Source: Saxidomus purpurata
Lineage: Eukaryota > Mollusca > Bivalvia > Venerida > Veneridae
DNA: 64,000 bases
Direction of reading: 5' to 3'
Assembly (NCBI GenBank): GCA_022818135.1
Contig: JAFMSR010000002.1
Span: 59,723,523-59,787,522, forward strand
Shown piece after piece: positions 27,437 through 41,505 of the stretch. Both the position numbers and the translations under genes were made by a program. The notes below the pieces were generated by a model. The model saw nothing but the letters and a program-made list of their open reading frames with translations, was not told the DNA's origin and ran no database searches. Numbering within the stretch: the stretch's first letter is position 1; each line of letters starts with the position of its first letter.

Positions 27437-29055
27437 TCAACAGAAAACCAGACTACATACCTTGCCCAGGAGGTCGAAGATGCAATCAAAGAAAAAGAAG
27501 TAACACTTGCTAGTTGGATTGATCTCCAAAGAGGATTCGATAAAGTCTGGACTAACTGTCTCCTTGTGAAGCTACTGCGGAATGGAATGAATCATGGGCA
27601 CAATTTACAAACAGATCAAGTCGTATTTGTTCAATGCAAGGGCTAGAGTCTGTGTTGATGGGATACAAAGTTGTAAATTCTTACAACCACATAGTGGTCC
27701 TCAATGAAATGTATTGTCACCCACCCTCTTTCTTCTTTTCAAAAAAGCGTCCAAGAGGATTTGAAGCTTCCTCTATGCAGACTACCTTGTGTTTCGATGC
27801 ATCAACTGCTATATTTAGGATGCAGATACCTGCGGACATGCTTTCAACATGGACAGAAAACTGGTGCGTACATGTAAACACAGGAGACAATAAAGCTAGC
27901 GATAATACATAAGTTAGTTGACACTAATTGAGTGAGCAAATGAGAAGATACTGAATACAGTATACTTTGGAACAGTGAGGCCCACCTTAAATACAGCTCT
28001 ACAGCTAAGACGATGGACACAAATACAAATCAACAAGTGCCGGATAAGGTCCAAAACAAGGCCTTAAGAATAATTACTTGATACAAGTGTGCAGACAATT
28101 TTAAGGCAATGGAGGAAGTCACTGCCATTCTACTTATTGGTAAGAGAAGGGATGCTAAAGCGCAAATCCAAGGCAGCAAGTACCAGTTCTTCCCAGATCA
28201 CCCCATGAAAACAAAGCTTTAGGCCCCATTGTCTGAAAAGACAGAACTGTGTCCATCAATCCATGAAGCTGACAAAAGCATATTCTGCCTATCTTGGGTC
28301 ACCGACAACTTTTGATCACTGGGATCTGCCGGAGCCACAGTGGTGCAACATGTCAAACATTAGTACCTGCACTACAGTACCGGGTTCCAACTTGGTGTGG
28401 AAGATGAAAATATCAAGAGATCCATAGCACAAGCCATGTTCTCAGAAGATTATCCATCAGAGACATAGACGCATATGTAATCAGACTGCTACAGCTGCTA
28501 TACAAGATGGCGGTGGGTCAGAGATAGTTAGCATACAAGCAGGCAAGCACTGTTACAACTACAAAGCAGAATAGAAGCCATCATACAGCATCGAAAACTG
28601 CTGAAGTGTCAGAAAAGGACTGTCATCGGGTAGTTCTTCTAACAGATGCTCTATCAGTCCATAAAGCATTGGCTTATGTCAAATTGTAATCCCTTGCCCA
28701 AGAACATAACATGTTCAGCGAGAAGCAGAAAGTCTCACTCAAATGGATGCATACAAAAACACTATGGTGTTCATGGCAATGGGATGGCAGAGCAATTGGC
28801 AAATCAAGGGATAAGAGTCATCCATAGAGTCACTTATGAAAATATTAAAGCTCACAGCGACTAAGATTCTTACAAGAGTGTAGAGGCAGAAAGATGGCTA
28901 CCATCTACTAGACAAATGGGAACAAGCTATTCAGTATTCAGAACAGGACACAACAGGCTTAATGCTCATACATATGTTTGAAAAACTAAAGCTGTTGCGT
29001 GTGTGGTCTTTCGGACCAGACACCAGCGCATTTACTTGAGATATGTCCCACTCAC
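27437..29055 (+). mobile_element. non-LTR retrotransposon relic with RT and RNase H
   Basis: RT: STENQTTYLAQEVEDAIKEK and WIDLQRGFDKVW (27437-27590), a frameshift near 27595, then YKQIKSYLFNARARVCVDG. The palm box reads YADY (27774-27785) where YADD is expected, so a catalytic Asp is lost. STAIFRMQIPAD and ENWCVHVNTGD follow. RNase H traces: GKHCYNYKAE (about 28540) then stop, and HGNGMAEQLANQG (about 28770), then a CCVCG..H..C zinc motif (about 28990-29050). Stops and frameshifts throughout. RT plus RNase H suggests an I-superfamily type. It is inserted in the AT-rich array. Confidence 0.85.
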
Positions 29056-29059
29056 TCCC

Positions 29060-29440
29060 CCATCTTTTTAAAGTAGGAATTTCTATTACTGGATTTTAAA
29101 CTTTGATTGATTATTGCCAACATGTATTAATGTCTTTCATGTGTTTCTATTCAGTAATACTAATAGCTTGATATTACTATATCTATTTTTATGAAAATTT
29201 ACCTCTCTTGGTCAGTAATTTGGGCATTTCCTTTGCATTTTTATGATTAAAATGGGAATGCTGAACTTCTAGAAGTTTGGTTCTTAACCAGTTGTTACCT
29301 ATCTTCACTATCTTTTGGAATTTGGTCATGTTTTTTATGATTTAAGTGGGAATTTCTGTAATTTGATGTCAGGCAACATACATTAATATCCTTCATAGTC
29401 TTCAATAGGGAATTTCAATAAAGAAAGCATCTGCCAAATA
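29060..29440. repeat. AT-rich array, right part
   Basis: TTTTAAAGTAGGAATTTCT, ATTGCCAACATGTATTAATG and GATTTAAGTGGGAATTTCTG match the units at 25780-27330, showing that the retrotransposon relic split the array. Confidence 0.65.
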
Positions 29441-30189
29441 CGGTTGTCTTCAATAATGAAGAATTTGTGAATGAAAATGAGATCACTGATAATTTCTTGT
29501 TTTGGTATATATTTGCTGCAAAAAAACCCCAAAAAATATGTAGACATTACCATACCTCAACATTAAATGGCAGTAAACCTTGATTTAAATACAATAGATT
29601 TACTTGAATAAAATCAGATGACGAAGGTTTTCATAATTAGTTATATGGTTTTCGAAAAACGATTATTCCTATCATTCTGCATGCTCGAGCAACACAAGTC
29701 CCTTCAGTGCTTTGATTTCCTTTGTGTATTTTTTTCTGTTACATCATAACTAGCCTCTATTATAATAACGGAAGTGGTTTAGTTTGCTGACTCGAGATAA
29801 CTTCACCCTTTTTGTTGAAGCCGTTAGCATCGAGCCAGACATTTTATATGATAAGAAGTTTAAAACCGGAGGTAGGAGTCTTGTACTTGTTCTTCGCAGA
29901 AATCCTATTTACCTGTTTATATATTTTCATTCAGCTTATATTTTTATTTCTTATCACTGTAAATTGTTTTGTATGTAAAAGTAGTCAGTTTTCATTAAAC
30001 AAAAGAAGAAACAGGTGAAAAGTGAAAATAAACAAATGACCATGCAATACAAAGTTAAATTAGAGGTCAAGTGTAAAAATGTCTGTAAAATGTTTAAAAT
30101 AAATTGCTTATCAAAATGTTTGAAAGAAATAATACAAAAACCATTAAAATATACCAAAATATTGCAAAAGATGCAATAAGTAATGGTGA
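29441..30189. other. non-coding, nothing recognised
   Basis: AT-rich; overlapping short open frames at 29784-30208 have no homology I recognise. Confidence 0.5.
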
Positions 30190-30549
30190 ACTTAACCCTA
30201 TTTAACATTTAAAGGGCGTAACCTTGACCTTGAAAATAAACTATTTCCACCAATGGAACTTTTGGGAACTTTGTGGTTTCTGAAACTACAGATGTTGGTG
30301 ATACTGAAAATACATGTTTCATTTCTGTTCAAATTTATTCCCACTTTAGCATATTTTTTAGCTAGGATGACTGTACTATTATTTGTAAAAAACTTTGTAG
30401 AGGACTATGCAAGGATGATTACGGCGATTTCATTAAAATTCACGTAGGACATATCATTAAAGTAAAATGTTAACAATGCACGACGGTCGACAGGTACATG
30501 GCGATTCTAATAGCTCATCTTGAGCACTTTGTGCTCAGGTGAAGTAAAA
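30190..30549 (+). mobile_element. truncated B-family pearl-like element (3' end)
   Basis: It ends ACGACGGTCGACAGG, ATTCTAATAGCTCATC, hairpin GAGCAC/GTGCTC (30522-30536), CAGGTGAAGTAAAAA. This is the same 3' block as element B (8410-8456). The upstream limit is a guess. Confidence 0.55.
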
Positions 30550-32574
30550 ATTGAAAGACGACACCCCATGGTAGAGGACCGGGATTTGATCGTTCTTGCC
30601 AGGTTTAGTCGACAACAAGAGGACAACCAACAAAAACCATTATATGCACAACTTCTGCATTTTTGACATTTCTCCGCTTAATAAACTAGTCTACAAGGTG
30701 ATATGATTCGTTCTTGGTCTGTTCGGGTCGGTGTGAGTGTAGAAAGTTCTGTACTTGTATAGTTGCACGTGTAGTTTGTATGCTTTTTATTCTATCTCTA
30801 AGTCCCGTCAACAAGTTTGTCCGTCCAATATTTAGTTTCGGTCACCTCTCACAATTCCAAAACATTACACTGATTTTCAGGCAAATGACAAAGTCAGTTC
30901 AATGGCACAAAGCGCAAAATACCTGTCTAGACAATTAATACTATCAGAAAACCACTATTCAGCGGGTAAACATTTTATGTCATTTTCATTTCACTTTAAT
31001 GACAAGTACAGGAAATAGAGGGGAAATGGTTTCGGCGACACGCATTCTGGACTTTTATCTTTTTACTATTAACACGGAACGTAGTAGTAATTATGAAACG
31101 TAATTGGGTCACAATTACATTGATTTGTTCCCTGGCTTGCACGACAAGTAATTTTCCCGCCATTTATGCTCGGAAGTAGGCGAACGCTTTAATGGAGATT
31201 GACAAGAAATGTCTTATAATAAGGTAGAAGCTTTTAGTTTCCTTGGAAATAATAACTTTATTTTTTGAACTACTGAATTTTTCACAATGTAGAACTTTTG
31301 TACTTTTGTAAGGTGTTACGTTTATTTTGAATCTTCAAAGCATATTCGCATCTCTTCGCCTCTCTTAACGCAAATGTGAAAATATGTTATATCCTTTTGC
31401 TAGATGGTGCGTCTTTAAATGCCGAGTTTGATGTGTAAATGTCACCGGAACCAACGAGGCTATTCAAAACATAGACATAGCTGGAACCATTATTTTGCTT
31501 TTAGAAGCAACTATTTCATGCTAAGAGACATAAGGAAGTTAAGGTGATTGAACATGATATGGTAAACAAAAATGAAATTAATTGCTGAGGTCGGCGGGAC
31601 ATATAAAAAGTATAAAAGTTCAAAAGTCCAGATATCGCTGGAACCAATTGGAAGATACTACAGGCTGTGTCGTGTAATTTGCCTTGAAGCATTTGCAGAT
31701 TACATCTCTATAACATGATATAATAAACAAAAAGAAAATAAATGAAATTAATAACTGATGTCGCTGGAACCTTTTATGAAGTTTAGAAAATCCAAAGGTC
31801 ACTGAAACCATTTAGCTGAAACGACCAGTTACTACAGGTTGAGTCATTCGTTTTGTCTAAGCATTTTGCAGTTAAGGTTTCTGGACGTTGAGAAAAACCT
31901 TATCATTTATAAAAAGAGGGTTGAAGCGATAGAAAATGTCATGAATATATTTGAGTTGTACGTAGTACTTAAAAATAAAGATCCTAAATTCGGATGTAAG
32001 TTTGAATCAAAATTTATAAAGAACAATTACCTGTAACAGGACGTATTGTTGTTACCACTAAGTCCTCATTTACCTTTTTTACAATTAAGGAACGAAAAGC
32101 AAGTCACAATAAATGGTAGATTTATTGGTATTTTTTTGCACAATGTGTGTTCTTCTTGACAACAAAACAACCCTTATTAAATTTGTACTTTTACGTAAAT
32201 TTAACAAATTTCATATAATTTGGGTAAATAAAGCGCTGGTTGTGATCACATGTGGTAAAATCTTATCAATTCACTTTTTCCCGTTCTTTGAATTTCGGCG
32301 ACTCAAAGACGACCCTTCTGACCCAATATACGTCATGTTGTGTTTTTATTAGGAGGGATGGTAAATGACTTATACTGATTTAATTTGATTTGAAGCAAAT
32401 TTTATAAAGGTCTTTTATAAAGGTCCATCCATAAGAGCAAATATGTTAGCTTGAATTTGTGGATGAGACCTCGGCATGCCTCCCATCATGCCTATACCTA
32501 TCAAAAGTGTTTTTTTTGTTTCCAAAGTAGGAGAGATTTACCTGACTGCAATTTCCAGCCAGTATAGCCAGAGG
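30550..32574. other. non-coding, degenerate duplication only
   Basis: TCGCTGGAACC recurs (31633, 31762) with related CACTGAAACC, and ATAATAAACAAAAA text, giving a faint period of about 130-180 bp at 31550-31830. No gene recognised. Confidence 0.4.
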
Positions 32575-32645
32575 TTGAATTTGATTGGTTGCCAAAGAGT
32601 AGGCCAATCACAGCGACCAATGAGATCTAAGTGTGATTGACCTAG
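32575..32645 (+). repeat. dispersed 71-bp repeat, copy 1
   Basis: It starts TTGAATTTGATTGGTTGCCA and matches the reverse complement of 52916-52987 over its whole length with few changes (for example AGAGTAGGCC against ATAGTAGGTC). It contains inverted CCAATCAC / GTGATTG and ACCAAT / ATTGGT motifs. Confidence 0.8.
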
Positions 32646-35600
32646 TATGACTTATACTCGTTTGAAAGAATCGTAATATAGGGACATACACCAGTGTCTC
32701 TTCCATACAAGGAAAGGTGTAGCGGTCAATAGTTTTGGTGATAATTGTGTACATGCTTTAATCTGTTGTATGTATTAAGCGAGTCGTTCGAGCCGTCTTG
32801 GTATAAAATTGCCGACATTTTTTCGAACTATGTGTATTGTACAATCAGAACTTCACGTCGACGATAAAGCAGTACGTGCCTGAAGTGTCTAAAGTATAAT
32901 ATGTCACAGACTTTTCTATGATCGTAAAAATCAATGTATTTGGTCACCATTATTTTTGTATTAATGGTTTTTAACCAATCTGTGTGGCGCAAGTGTATTA
33001 TTTATATCCAGATTGTCATTAAAAAGGGATTACATGTTATTTCTGACTAGAAGTCCAGCGGTCGGCAATTCGATATACCGCTCCATCACAGACACAACTA
33101 ATGATATTTAGGATGAAAACTTAAACTGATGAACCATATATCAGTGCTATATACACACCGGGCATACATATAACAATAGGAATGTCACTGGCATGTGGGC
33201 ATTGGTCATAATGGGCAACCAGCGATAACTGATATATTTCTAAATAAGATAATATATGATCATTCGGGGTATTATTTTTTATGATATTATGAAGGTCACT
33301 TGAAAGGGTAATATCACTTGAACTAATAGCTTTCTTTGTTTTAGACTTTAACATCCACAATAGCGTTCTCGTTTGGGAAGTTGGGCATTTATTTTAGATT
33401 TATAGAAGTGCTTAGCCTAGTTGTACATATCTTCGGAAGTAGTTCATCTCATCTAGGCCATATTGCTGTTAGGCCCACTGAGAAAGTGTAGTATTCTGGT
33501 TTTACTATGTTCCCCAAAGGAGATGCATTATAATCTCCACTTCGTCTATCCAGGGCCACAGCTAAGAAAGGTATTTAAACTAGGGACAAATTATCACTAA
33601 GACAGGATCCCCGGTTTTTGTTTTTGTGCAATTGCAAGTAAACTTTGATTGAATGTGTATGGCCGCAAGATCTCGGTCAGGTTGAGTAATTGACCTAGTT
33701 CGGCCTGAAAATCGGCCGGTCTGTGAGAAAACCTGCCTTTATTGGGCTTGTTTATACACTAGAAGCCACGTTTTTAACAAACACAATCAACCGTTGTTCA
33801 TCTCTTTCAGGCTCTATGATAGGCCTTTTCCGACTAGAAATTGGGCCACAGTATGGGAAAACTTCAAGCTGTAACATGTTTACTAAGGAAACTATCGGAA
33901 AAGTGGCAGGTTGATCGAACATGCTCAAAGTGAGAAACAAGAAGGGAAGACCGCATTATCAACATGCGTTTTTGAATGCTGAATCACAAGTAGGATAAAG
34001 CAGAACCGAGAGACTGAAAACGCAACAGAACAGGCTATTGTCTTGACTAATGGGAATTCCAGCAGAATGAAAACAATTTAGTCTCGATTCGGGTCATCAA
34101 TACACAAGCAGCAAAATGGAGATTAAATAAAAGAACCAACAAACATAATCTGTATTCACATTGGGCCATGTCATTCGAAAACTGTAAGGCAATCTGGAGC
34201 AAGTCTCGGGAGCGTTTGAGCTTGTTTCACAATCTAGATTGAATAAAATAGTATAATTATTTGTATTGGAACCTTATCAACACTCTATATGTAAAATTCG
34301 ACATTTGATAAAAATTTAACATTGATCAGGATGAAATATTCAGTATTTACATTATATGTATAAAAATCAAGCCGTGTGGAATGAAATTATTTGAATAATA
34401 GGAACACCTCCAACAAACAGACGAGAATACGACGAAAGTGAAAAGCGCATTGCAATTGTGTTCCTGAATTTTATTTCACTGTCTATTTGACAGATAAATA
34501 TTGTACCGACTGCACCAGTACTTTATCGTTTGCACTTCCGATTTGATGTGGCAACAAAAGAAAAAGAGACTTAAAGCATAATAAACTAACAAACCTTAGT
34601 GTTGTGAACTCTTATGATCGATTATTTCATACCAACAAGATATTTTTTATTAATACCAGAAACGTTATATATGGAAATTACATTCTTTTTCTTTTGTAAC
34701 TGATGAAGAAAACAAATTTCTATTCAACACATTTTTCTTCACACATCTCTTTCATGAAGAAATGAAATCATAATGTATTTCTATTTAATTTCCGGAAAAA
34801 TGCAAAGCAAAATTGATATCTGTCTGTATTTTGTTGGTTGCAATAATAGTGTTGTAAGACCGTAAAACCACTTTCATTGAAAACAAAGAGAGCGAAACTG
34901 GATGAACACCCCTCTTTTGAAATGCTTTTCCAGGTTGGCATTTGCTACTCAAATGGCAGACCGCATTGCATATCTTATACAATATGTAACTTCATCTTAG
35001 AAAGCAGACGACACGTTAAAAGCCATCTGTCTATCTAAAGCGTATTTTCTCATAAACAGGTTATCAAGACATTGTTGCAACTTATCCTTGTGATCTCAAA
35101 AATGGTGGGAAATTACAATAATTGGGCAACTTGAGAGACAAATCGATATAATTTTGTCACAATTATTGTAATGATTCAATAATCGTCTGCACTTCTAAAA
35201 GATTTTGTGTTAATTGTTCAATAAACAACCATTCTTTTTTTCATCTCAACATGTTGTTTTTCTCCCAGAAATGGGTCAAGAGAAGCTGAGCAGATTTGTT
35301 TTGCAAGCATCTCATGTAATCGTTGACACAAAAATGTCAAATGTAAACCCTGCAAAAATGGTTAATTAGTCGCCACTTAATCACGACCAGTTGCAAAGTA
35401 GGTGATAACACGTTATTAGCAATCACTTGATGTTTAAGACTCTTTTCTTGTATCACGTCGTTTTCTGATTTGTGTTCATTTATACGTTCACCAATTATAA
35501 GCTTCGTGCATCTTTGTGACCTATTCAGACAAAAAAAAAAAGAACAACAGAAAACAACATAAGTATGCTTGAAAAATGTTTGTGACTTTCTTACTTGAAA

Positions 35601-35814
35601 TAATGTTCGTGAATATGTCATACATGTACTTATATTAATTGTTTTGTTTTAAAACATGGTCACATTGGGTGGCCTTTTATCGGTCACTAGAGTATCTATA
35701 TAGGTCATGTGATCATCGACATCAGACGCTAAAGCGGTTTTCGTACAATTCGAAGTGAGGTCATAGGTTTTATCTGTGTCTTGCCTATGGACAATACCAC
35801 TACTCGGGCACTGG
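32646..35814. other. non-coding, nothing recognised
   Basis: Short open frames (for example 33121-33360 minus, 35337-35621 minus) show no known family and no exon-like boundaries with support. Confidence 0.45.
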
Positions 35815-36140
35815 GCCTGGATGATACACAGATAACCTGTGTAGGTAAGTGGTCAATTATGGGTGATACTATTAGAAATAGGTATGATACACAGAAAGCA
35901 AGTATAGGTAGGACTGGTGACCAATTATGGGCAATAATCTTAGAAATAGGTATGATACACAGATAACATGTGTAGGCAGGTAGTCAATTATGGGTAATAA
36001 TTATAGAAATAGGTATGATACACTGATAACCTGTGCAGGTAGATGGTCAATTATGGGTAATAATCTTAGAAATATGTATAATGCATTGATATCCAACGCA
36101 TGTTAATGGTCAAGTAAAGATACTTATCTTAGAAATAGAT
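35815..36140. repeat. tandem repeat of about 63 bp, five copies
   Basis: ATGATACACAGATAACCTGT, GGTCAATTATGGGTAATA and CTTAGAAATAGG recur. GATACAC starts at 35823, 35886, 35954 and 36017, and a degenerate fifth unit begins about 36080. Confidence 0.85.
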
Positions 36141-37021
36141 TTTAGTTTCAGTTTTTACAGAAAATATGGCTATTTAGAGCTGTAATAGACAGAAATTGTA
36201 GCCAGCTATATTTTCTAATAGAAATAAATGGTTTGGACTGGTCTCGTGCGTCTGAATGCAATGAACTGTGAATATTCTATTATTAAAGTGACTATTTTAC
36301 ATTAGTGCTCTTCCGTATGGTACCGTGTATCAGTTCACTTATGGAACTGTTATTAATAAATGGTTTCTCTTTCTTTTATCTGCGTATTTAATTTAATCTG
36401 CAATGTTACAAAATATTATGCAAGAACACTCGTGATGACAATAATTGTCCAAAGCAAACTATATTGAATGTTATTAGTTTGTCTTTGATAAGAAAATTAA
36501 TAATAAAGAAATTATATTGACATAGAAATTTGCCTTGGAATATTATTGTTTCCTGCAGGACTACATGGATAAAATACCGTTTGAAAAATGAACATTCTGT
36601 GTCAATGTGTTTGTTTTATAAATGTTATTTACAAGACAACATTTGTTTGTTATTGTTCAAGTAAATTCAACGAATTTTAATTAAAGGCACAATATTTGCA
36701 AATTTTTAATTTTTTTTTTTGCTCAAACAAATTCTTATTTAAAAAAAGTTGTTGTTAATAAATACCTCTAAACATTAAATTATATAATAAGAAAGTTAAA
36801 AAAAACAGGTATCGTCCACTATATAACATACTAGCACAATATATAACATAATTGTATACATTACCCCACCCTTCTCATTATATATATGATTAATACAACG
36901 GGACTATCAGCATGAATAAGTGATTCACAGAAGTAAAAGCCAACGAAACGGAAATATTTTATCTGTACTAAATTAACTGAAAAACAGGCGACATAGACAA
37001 CGGACAAGTATGTCATTTCTT
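36141..37021. other. non-coding, nothing recognised
   Basis: AT-rich with homopolymer runs only. Confidence 0.45.
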
Positions 37022-37071
37022 AGCGGTTAACCGGTCGGAAAATTAAACGGTTAACCGGTTGACATCCCTGC
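37022..37071. mobile_element. hAT-type terminal remnant
   Basis: Two copies of CGGTTAACCGGT text end in GTTGACATCCCTG; the reverse complement is CAGGGATGTCAACCGGTTAA, a terminal sequence style common in hAT-like elements. No partner end was found in the window. Confidence 0.45.
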
Positions 37072-37733
37072 TTTAAGGATAAAAGGGTGTAGGATTTAGT
37101 GCATTTTGCAAGGATAAAGTAAAAAAGAAAGAAATGATTAAAATGGGACCAGTGGATGTTTTTTTTATATAACAAGCACTGTATTTACTATGCACAACTT
37201 GCTTCCTGTTACATATACTACTTTAAGGGACTCGACCAATGTGTTGCTCCATGTTATATATGAAATAATGTTAAGATACTAATTCAATTAATTGTCTGTT
37301 TAATTGTTCTTGATGTGCTTTGATTGGCTCTAAGGGTTTTGCTTTTACATCTGACAAGTTAAAATGTAGCTGTACAGTTCACAAACGAATAAGTCTGTTT
37401 TGCCTGCTGCTGCTGTGTATGACCGTTAAAGAGAATGCAGATTCTTCTGCTATTCATTTATTTGACTGTACCCTGTTGCCTCAAAATGTTTAATGCTTCC
37501 GTTTTCATTATTTCCTTTTTGAAAAGGATGTGTATGTCAAACAACACTTTATCAGCGACTGACAGTTTCCAAAGATTTTACCATTTGTCGCCAATCCGAA
37601 TAAATCTTATACAATCTGTTGTCTAACCCTAAAACTTTCTCTATTTACATTTTTTCAAACGTTCTGTCAGCTGAGACTACACAACGGACGTTCGTAGAAT
37701 TCTGTTTGTTAACTATGACCACTAACCTTCAAG

Positions 37734-38640
37734 TTTTTAGTTCACCCGAGCAATCTTCATACTGAGCTTTTGTGACTGTCCATCCTTCGTTCATCCTGCA
37801 TCGTCAATTTTTACTTCAAACGACATCTTAGTCAATAGGTCAATTGTTACTAATCTTCACAGGAGTGATTCTTGGATGTTCCTCTTTTAAATTTGCTCAA
37901 GCAGCTCCGCTCAACTGTACATAATGGCCGCTAGAGCTAAAAATAGAAAAAAATCTTTAAACGACATTTCCTAAACGGCTGGTCCAATTTTGGAATAAAT
38001 GTACATAAATGTGCCTTGTGTGACGTGCTATCCAAATTGCACAAACCAATCTTTAAGATTTTGAAATAATGTCACACAAAAGCTCCTCGTGTGACTCTAT
38101 CAAAATTGCCCAAACTGTTGCGCTCCGCCGCACAGGATGGCCACTAGTGCTAAAAATAGAAAAATCCTTAAGCAACATCTCCTTATAAACTGCTGATTTG
38201 TGTTTGCAATAATTTCACACAAATGTGGTGACATTCTGTTGAGGCTGGCTGCCCTGGCAATCAAACAAGAAAACAGTTTGAGCTGCAGCTCTTGCTTAAG
38301 GACAAAAACCGTTTTGCTCCGTTTCACAAGTTGGCAGGGAAGGCTGCTTTTAACGACATCTCCTTAACTACTGTACCGATTTTGAAATAATTTCACACAA
38401 ACGTTGTTTGGGTGACATTCTATTAAAACTGCTAAAACCGTTCCGCACGGTTGAAAAAGATGTCGACCAGACGTAAGAATAGAATTTTTTTAACGATATC
38501 TTTTCATAAACAGCTCGTTCGATTTTAAACAATTTCATACAAATTTTCCTGATGTGTCGCTTAAATGTTCCGTTCTATGGTTAAAGTTGGTCACCAACGC
38601 TATCAACAGAAAAATCTTTAAACGTCTTCTACTGTCTGCT
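37734..38640 (-). mobile_element. pearl/HINE-like element H in reverse orientation
   Basis: It begins TTTTAGTTCACCCGAGCAA, the reverse complement of the B-family 3' end (GTGAGCTAAAA), then GTCCATCC, matching the reversed ACGG-type stretch. Inside are diverged units with AATGGCCGCTAGAGCTAAAA and GATGGCCACTAGTGCTAAAA, AAACGACAT and AATTTCACACAAA (37922, 38138 and weaker later). The far end is unclear. Confidence 0.55.
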
Positions 38641-41424
38641 TACACCGGGCCAACTTATCTAAACTTACAATACCTTAATTCTCTACCAAGTACATAATTT
38701 AGGTCATTGGGCCAAAAATCGGGAGGGGATATGGGAATGGTCTTTGTCCGTCCGTAATATTTCCTGTCCGCAACCCCTTGCAGGGATTTTACGAAGCTGA
38801 GGTCGAACCCGTAAGGTCTTACTCATAAGATGTTTATCTCGTCGAGACCATGCAGAACCTATGTTCGAGCTGAGCATTAAGGCCAAGGTCACTCCTCTGG
38901 TGAAAGGTCATCCTTTCGCTTTTTTCCTGCGCGACGGGGGATATAGCTATATTTATTCACCTTTTGTAATATCTGGTCATGTTAGAATCAAAATAACATC
39001 ATTATCAGCGTTGTTACCGTCTAATAAACAATCATTTGTCTTACTGATGCGCAGTTATTAACCACTCAGGCATCCGGCCTTCGTGGCTAATTACTGCGTA
39101 TCAGTAATCCAAATCATTGTTTATTCAACGATGAACACCGCTGGAACGGATGTTATTTCATAATTCTAAATTCATAAATAGTACGTGTTATATACACTAC
39201 TGTTTGAATGGTGTTAACGTGTGATGTTTAATATTTTTCTGCCAGTCCTTTTATTTTAGTAAAGATGTTAACATGTTGTCAAAACGCCAACAACAGCGCT
39301 TATTAATATCACATTTAAAGCAAATGTCTCCTTTTACTGTTTTACAGCTTAGGTAATCATTGCTTATCTGTTCATCCCTGATCTGATCAGGGCTGGTATT
39401 TGGTCTCTTGAAACATGTTATACTTCTGCACATTAGTGCCAGTTTTTCTCTCATCAGTGTTTTACGGTTATTAATTTTATGGCAGTTCCAAATGTCTGAT
39501 AAGCAATGGTAATCTAACTTTTAATCAGTGTATATAATTAGTCTGCTGTTAAATTAGTCTCTTGAAATTCTGTTATAGAATTGCAAATGCATGTTTTATG
39601 CTATATTTATAATTTTTAACTATGTACATGTATTGTATGAGACGTAAATAAACTATTAAACTTTAAACCTGATAATTTGTGACTTTTTAAAGACGTTGTC
39701 TCGATCACATGATTTCATTTATAGTACCTGCGCTCACTTAACCCCACCAAACTGTAATCGTCTCTAAGACAGGCTCCATTTTAACAACACGGCTATCAGT
39801 CGGTGGAGAAAATAAAGCTATAAATGAATCAACTTCGGTAGACCAGTACTATGAAATAGTTTCAATGTCTGGCTAATTGTAATATTGAAGAGAGTATATT
39901 TTTTCAAGTTCACATTATAGTCATATAAGGTAAACGAGACCTGGAGCAGTCTATTTGTAGACAATGACACTTTAGGTTGACGTTTTCTGACCAGGAAATG
40001 CTTCTATATTGATTTAAATGTTACAATATTCATTTAAGATAGACATTTTCGTTTATTTCAACTTTTATGTTTCTTATTTATATTGCTGTGGCGTCCCAAA
40101 TGTACCAGTAATATATACAAATTTTAACGTTTGAAAGGGGAAGTTTTCACATTTGACTCGCGTGCTTGAACGCACTAGGGACAAAAATTACTTCAGCATC
40201 ATACATTCAAATTTCTGCATCAAATTAGTCGCGTATGCTGTTTATTTTCGGTCTCGGGGGTTTCAAGTCTCGGAATCGATGACCGTCAAGCACGGGAATT
40301 CCGTGATAATAGCGTTTATAATAACTTTGAAGGGTTTCAATCGCCTTATCATCACGTGACATGTTTCTAAGACAACGATACTTTCGGTGTCTAGAGATTC
40401 GAAATAAATATGTACAAACATACAGCGTCCTGTTTCCAGAATAAAAATGTATTCTGATTATTAAAATTGACAGGACATGCGGTAGTTGTTTTAGTGAAAA
40501 CAGCGGATATTTCCTAAATTACTATACTAATTATATCTTGTGTTATGACAGCCTGTCATAACTATGTTATAGCAAACTTATTGTTTATCATATTGGCCAG
40601 AGAATTATTGGATATGGTTAGTTAAGGTGAACTTGCGTTGGATAATATACCATATGTGATTTGTAGGAGCATTGTAGCCTAGAAATTTTACTTTATTAGG
40701 TATTTATTGACACAAGAGGGAGGACATCACCCTATTCTGTTTTTCTTCAAATACAAGTGTGACTAACGAACACCTTTGTAAAATTATGCTTTCTAGAAAA
40801 TGGAAGATAGGCAATAATAAGTCTTTATAAATATTTTGTCATGTAATTTCTCGTTTATTCTATAGTAGAAACTAAATACATGACTTTAATATTTGTAGCC
40901 TAGTTATTTCGTATATGAGACTGAAGGTTTTGATGGGAACGCAAAAGTTTTACAAACTTACATATATTTTGGATATATTAGTTGGATAGAATGCAGGAAA
41001 AATACCAAGAAGACCGTTCCTGTCTAATAGGGCTCTGCATAAAGGTATGTAACCTTACTACTTATACGTATTAGGTCAGTTTAATTGCTCTTAGCTTCTA
41101 TTTGATTATTATGTCATACTTTAATTATTTAAAAGCGAATAACTAAATAAAGACATGAATATAATGAAATGAAATGTTCGAATAGATTGGTAAAATGACA
41201 AAATTTCTGTCGCAAAGTATAAGCATTAATAATTTATAGCAGATCAATTTGTCTTCTTTTGTCTGTAATACAAGGACCTCTCGAGTTTTAAATATATATA
41301 ACTAGTGGTTCAAGATAAGTTCATTTAATTGTACAATGTACCGCTGTATTTTGACATTGACGTCACTATTTGTTTACGGCATTCTTATTCAGACTAAGAT
41401 AATATGAGTATTTCACTCCGTTTA
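38641..41424. other. non-coding, nothing certain
   Basis: A short CCGTCCG-containing stretch (38745-38800) may be another pearl-like fragment. Otherwise nothing is recognised. Confidence 0.4.
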
Positions 41425-41505
41425 GTCGTTTGAGCTCAGTGGTTGAGCAAGTTAGGCCTACAATCGCAGTATCCGAACATTTAAGGTTCAAATCCCGAAA
41501 GGTAC
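41425..41505 (+). repeat. tRNA-like sequence, probable SINE head or tRNA pseudogene
   Basis: It has a D-arm GCTC/GAGC in GAGCTCAGTGGTTGAGC (A box) and a perfect B box GGTTCAAATCC (41485-41495). The acceptor stem does not pair, so it is not a functional tRNA. Confidence 0.55.

Noticed and set aside
41425..41505. Functional tRNA gene
   Set aside because: A and B boxes are present but the acceptor stem does not pair.
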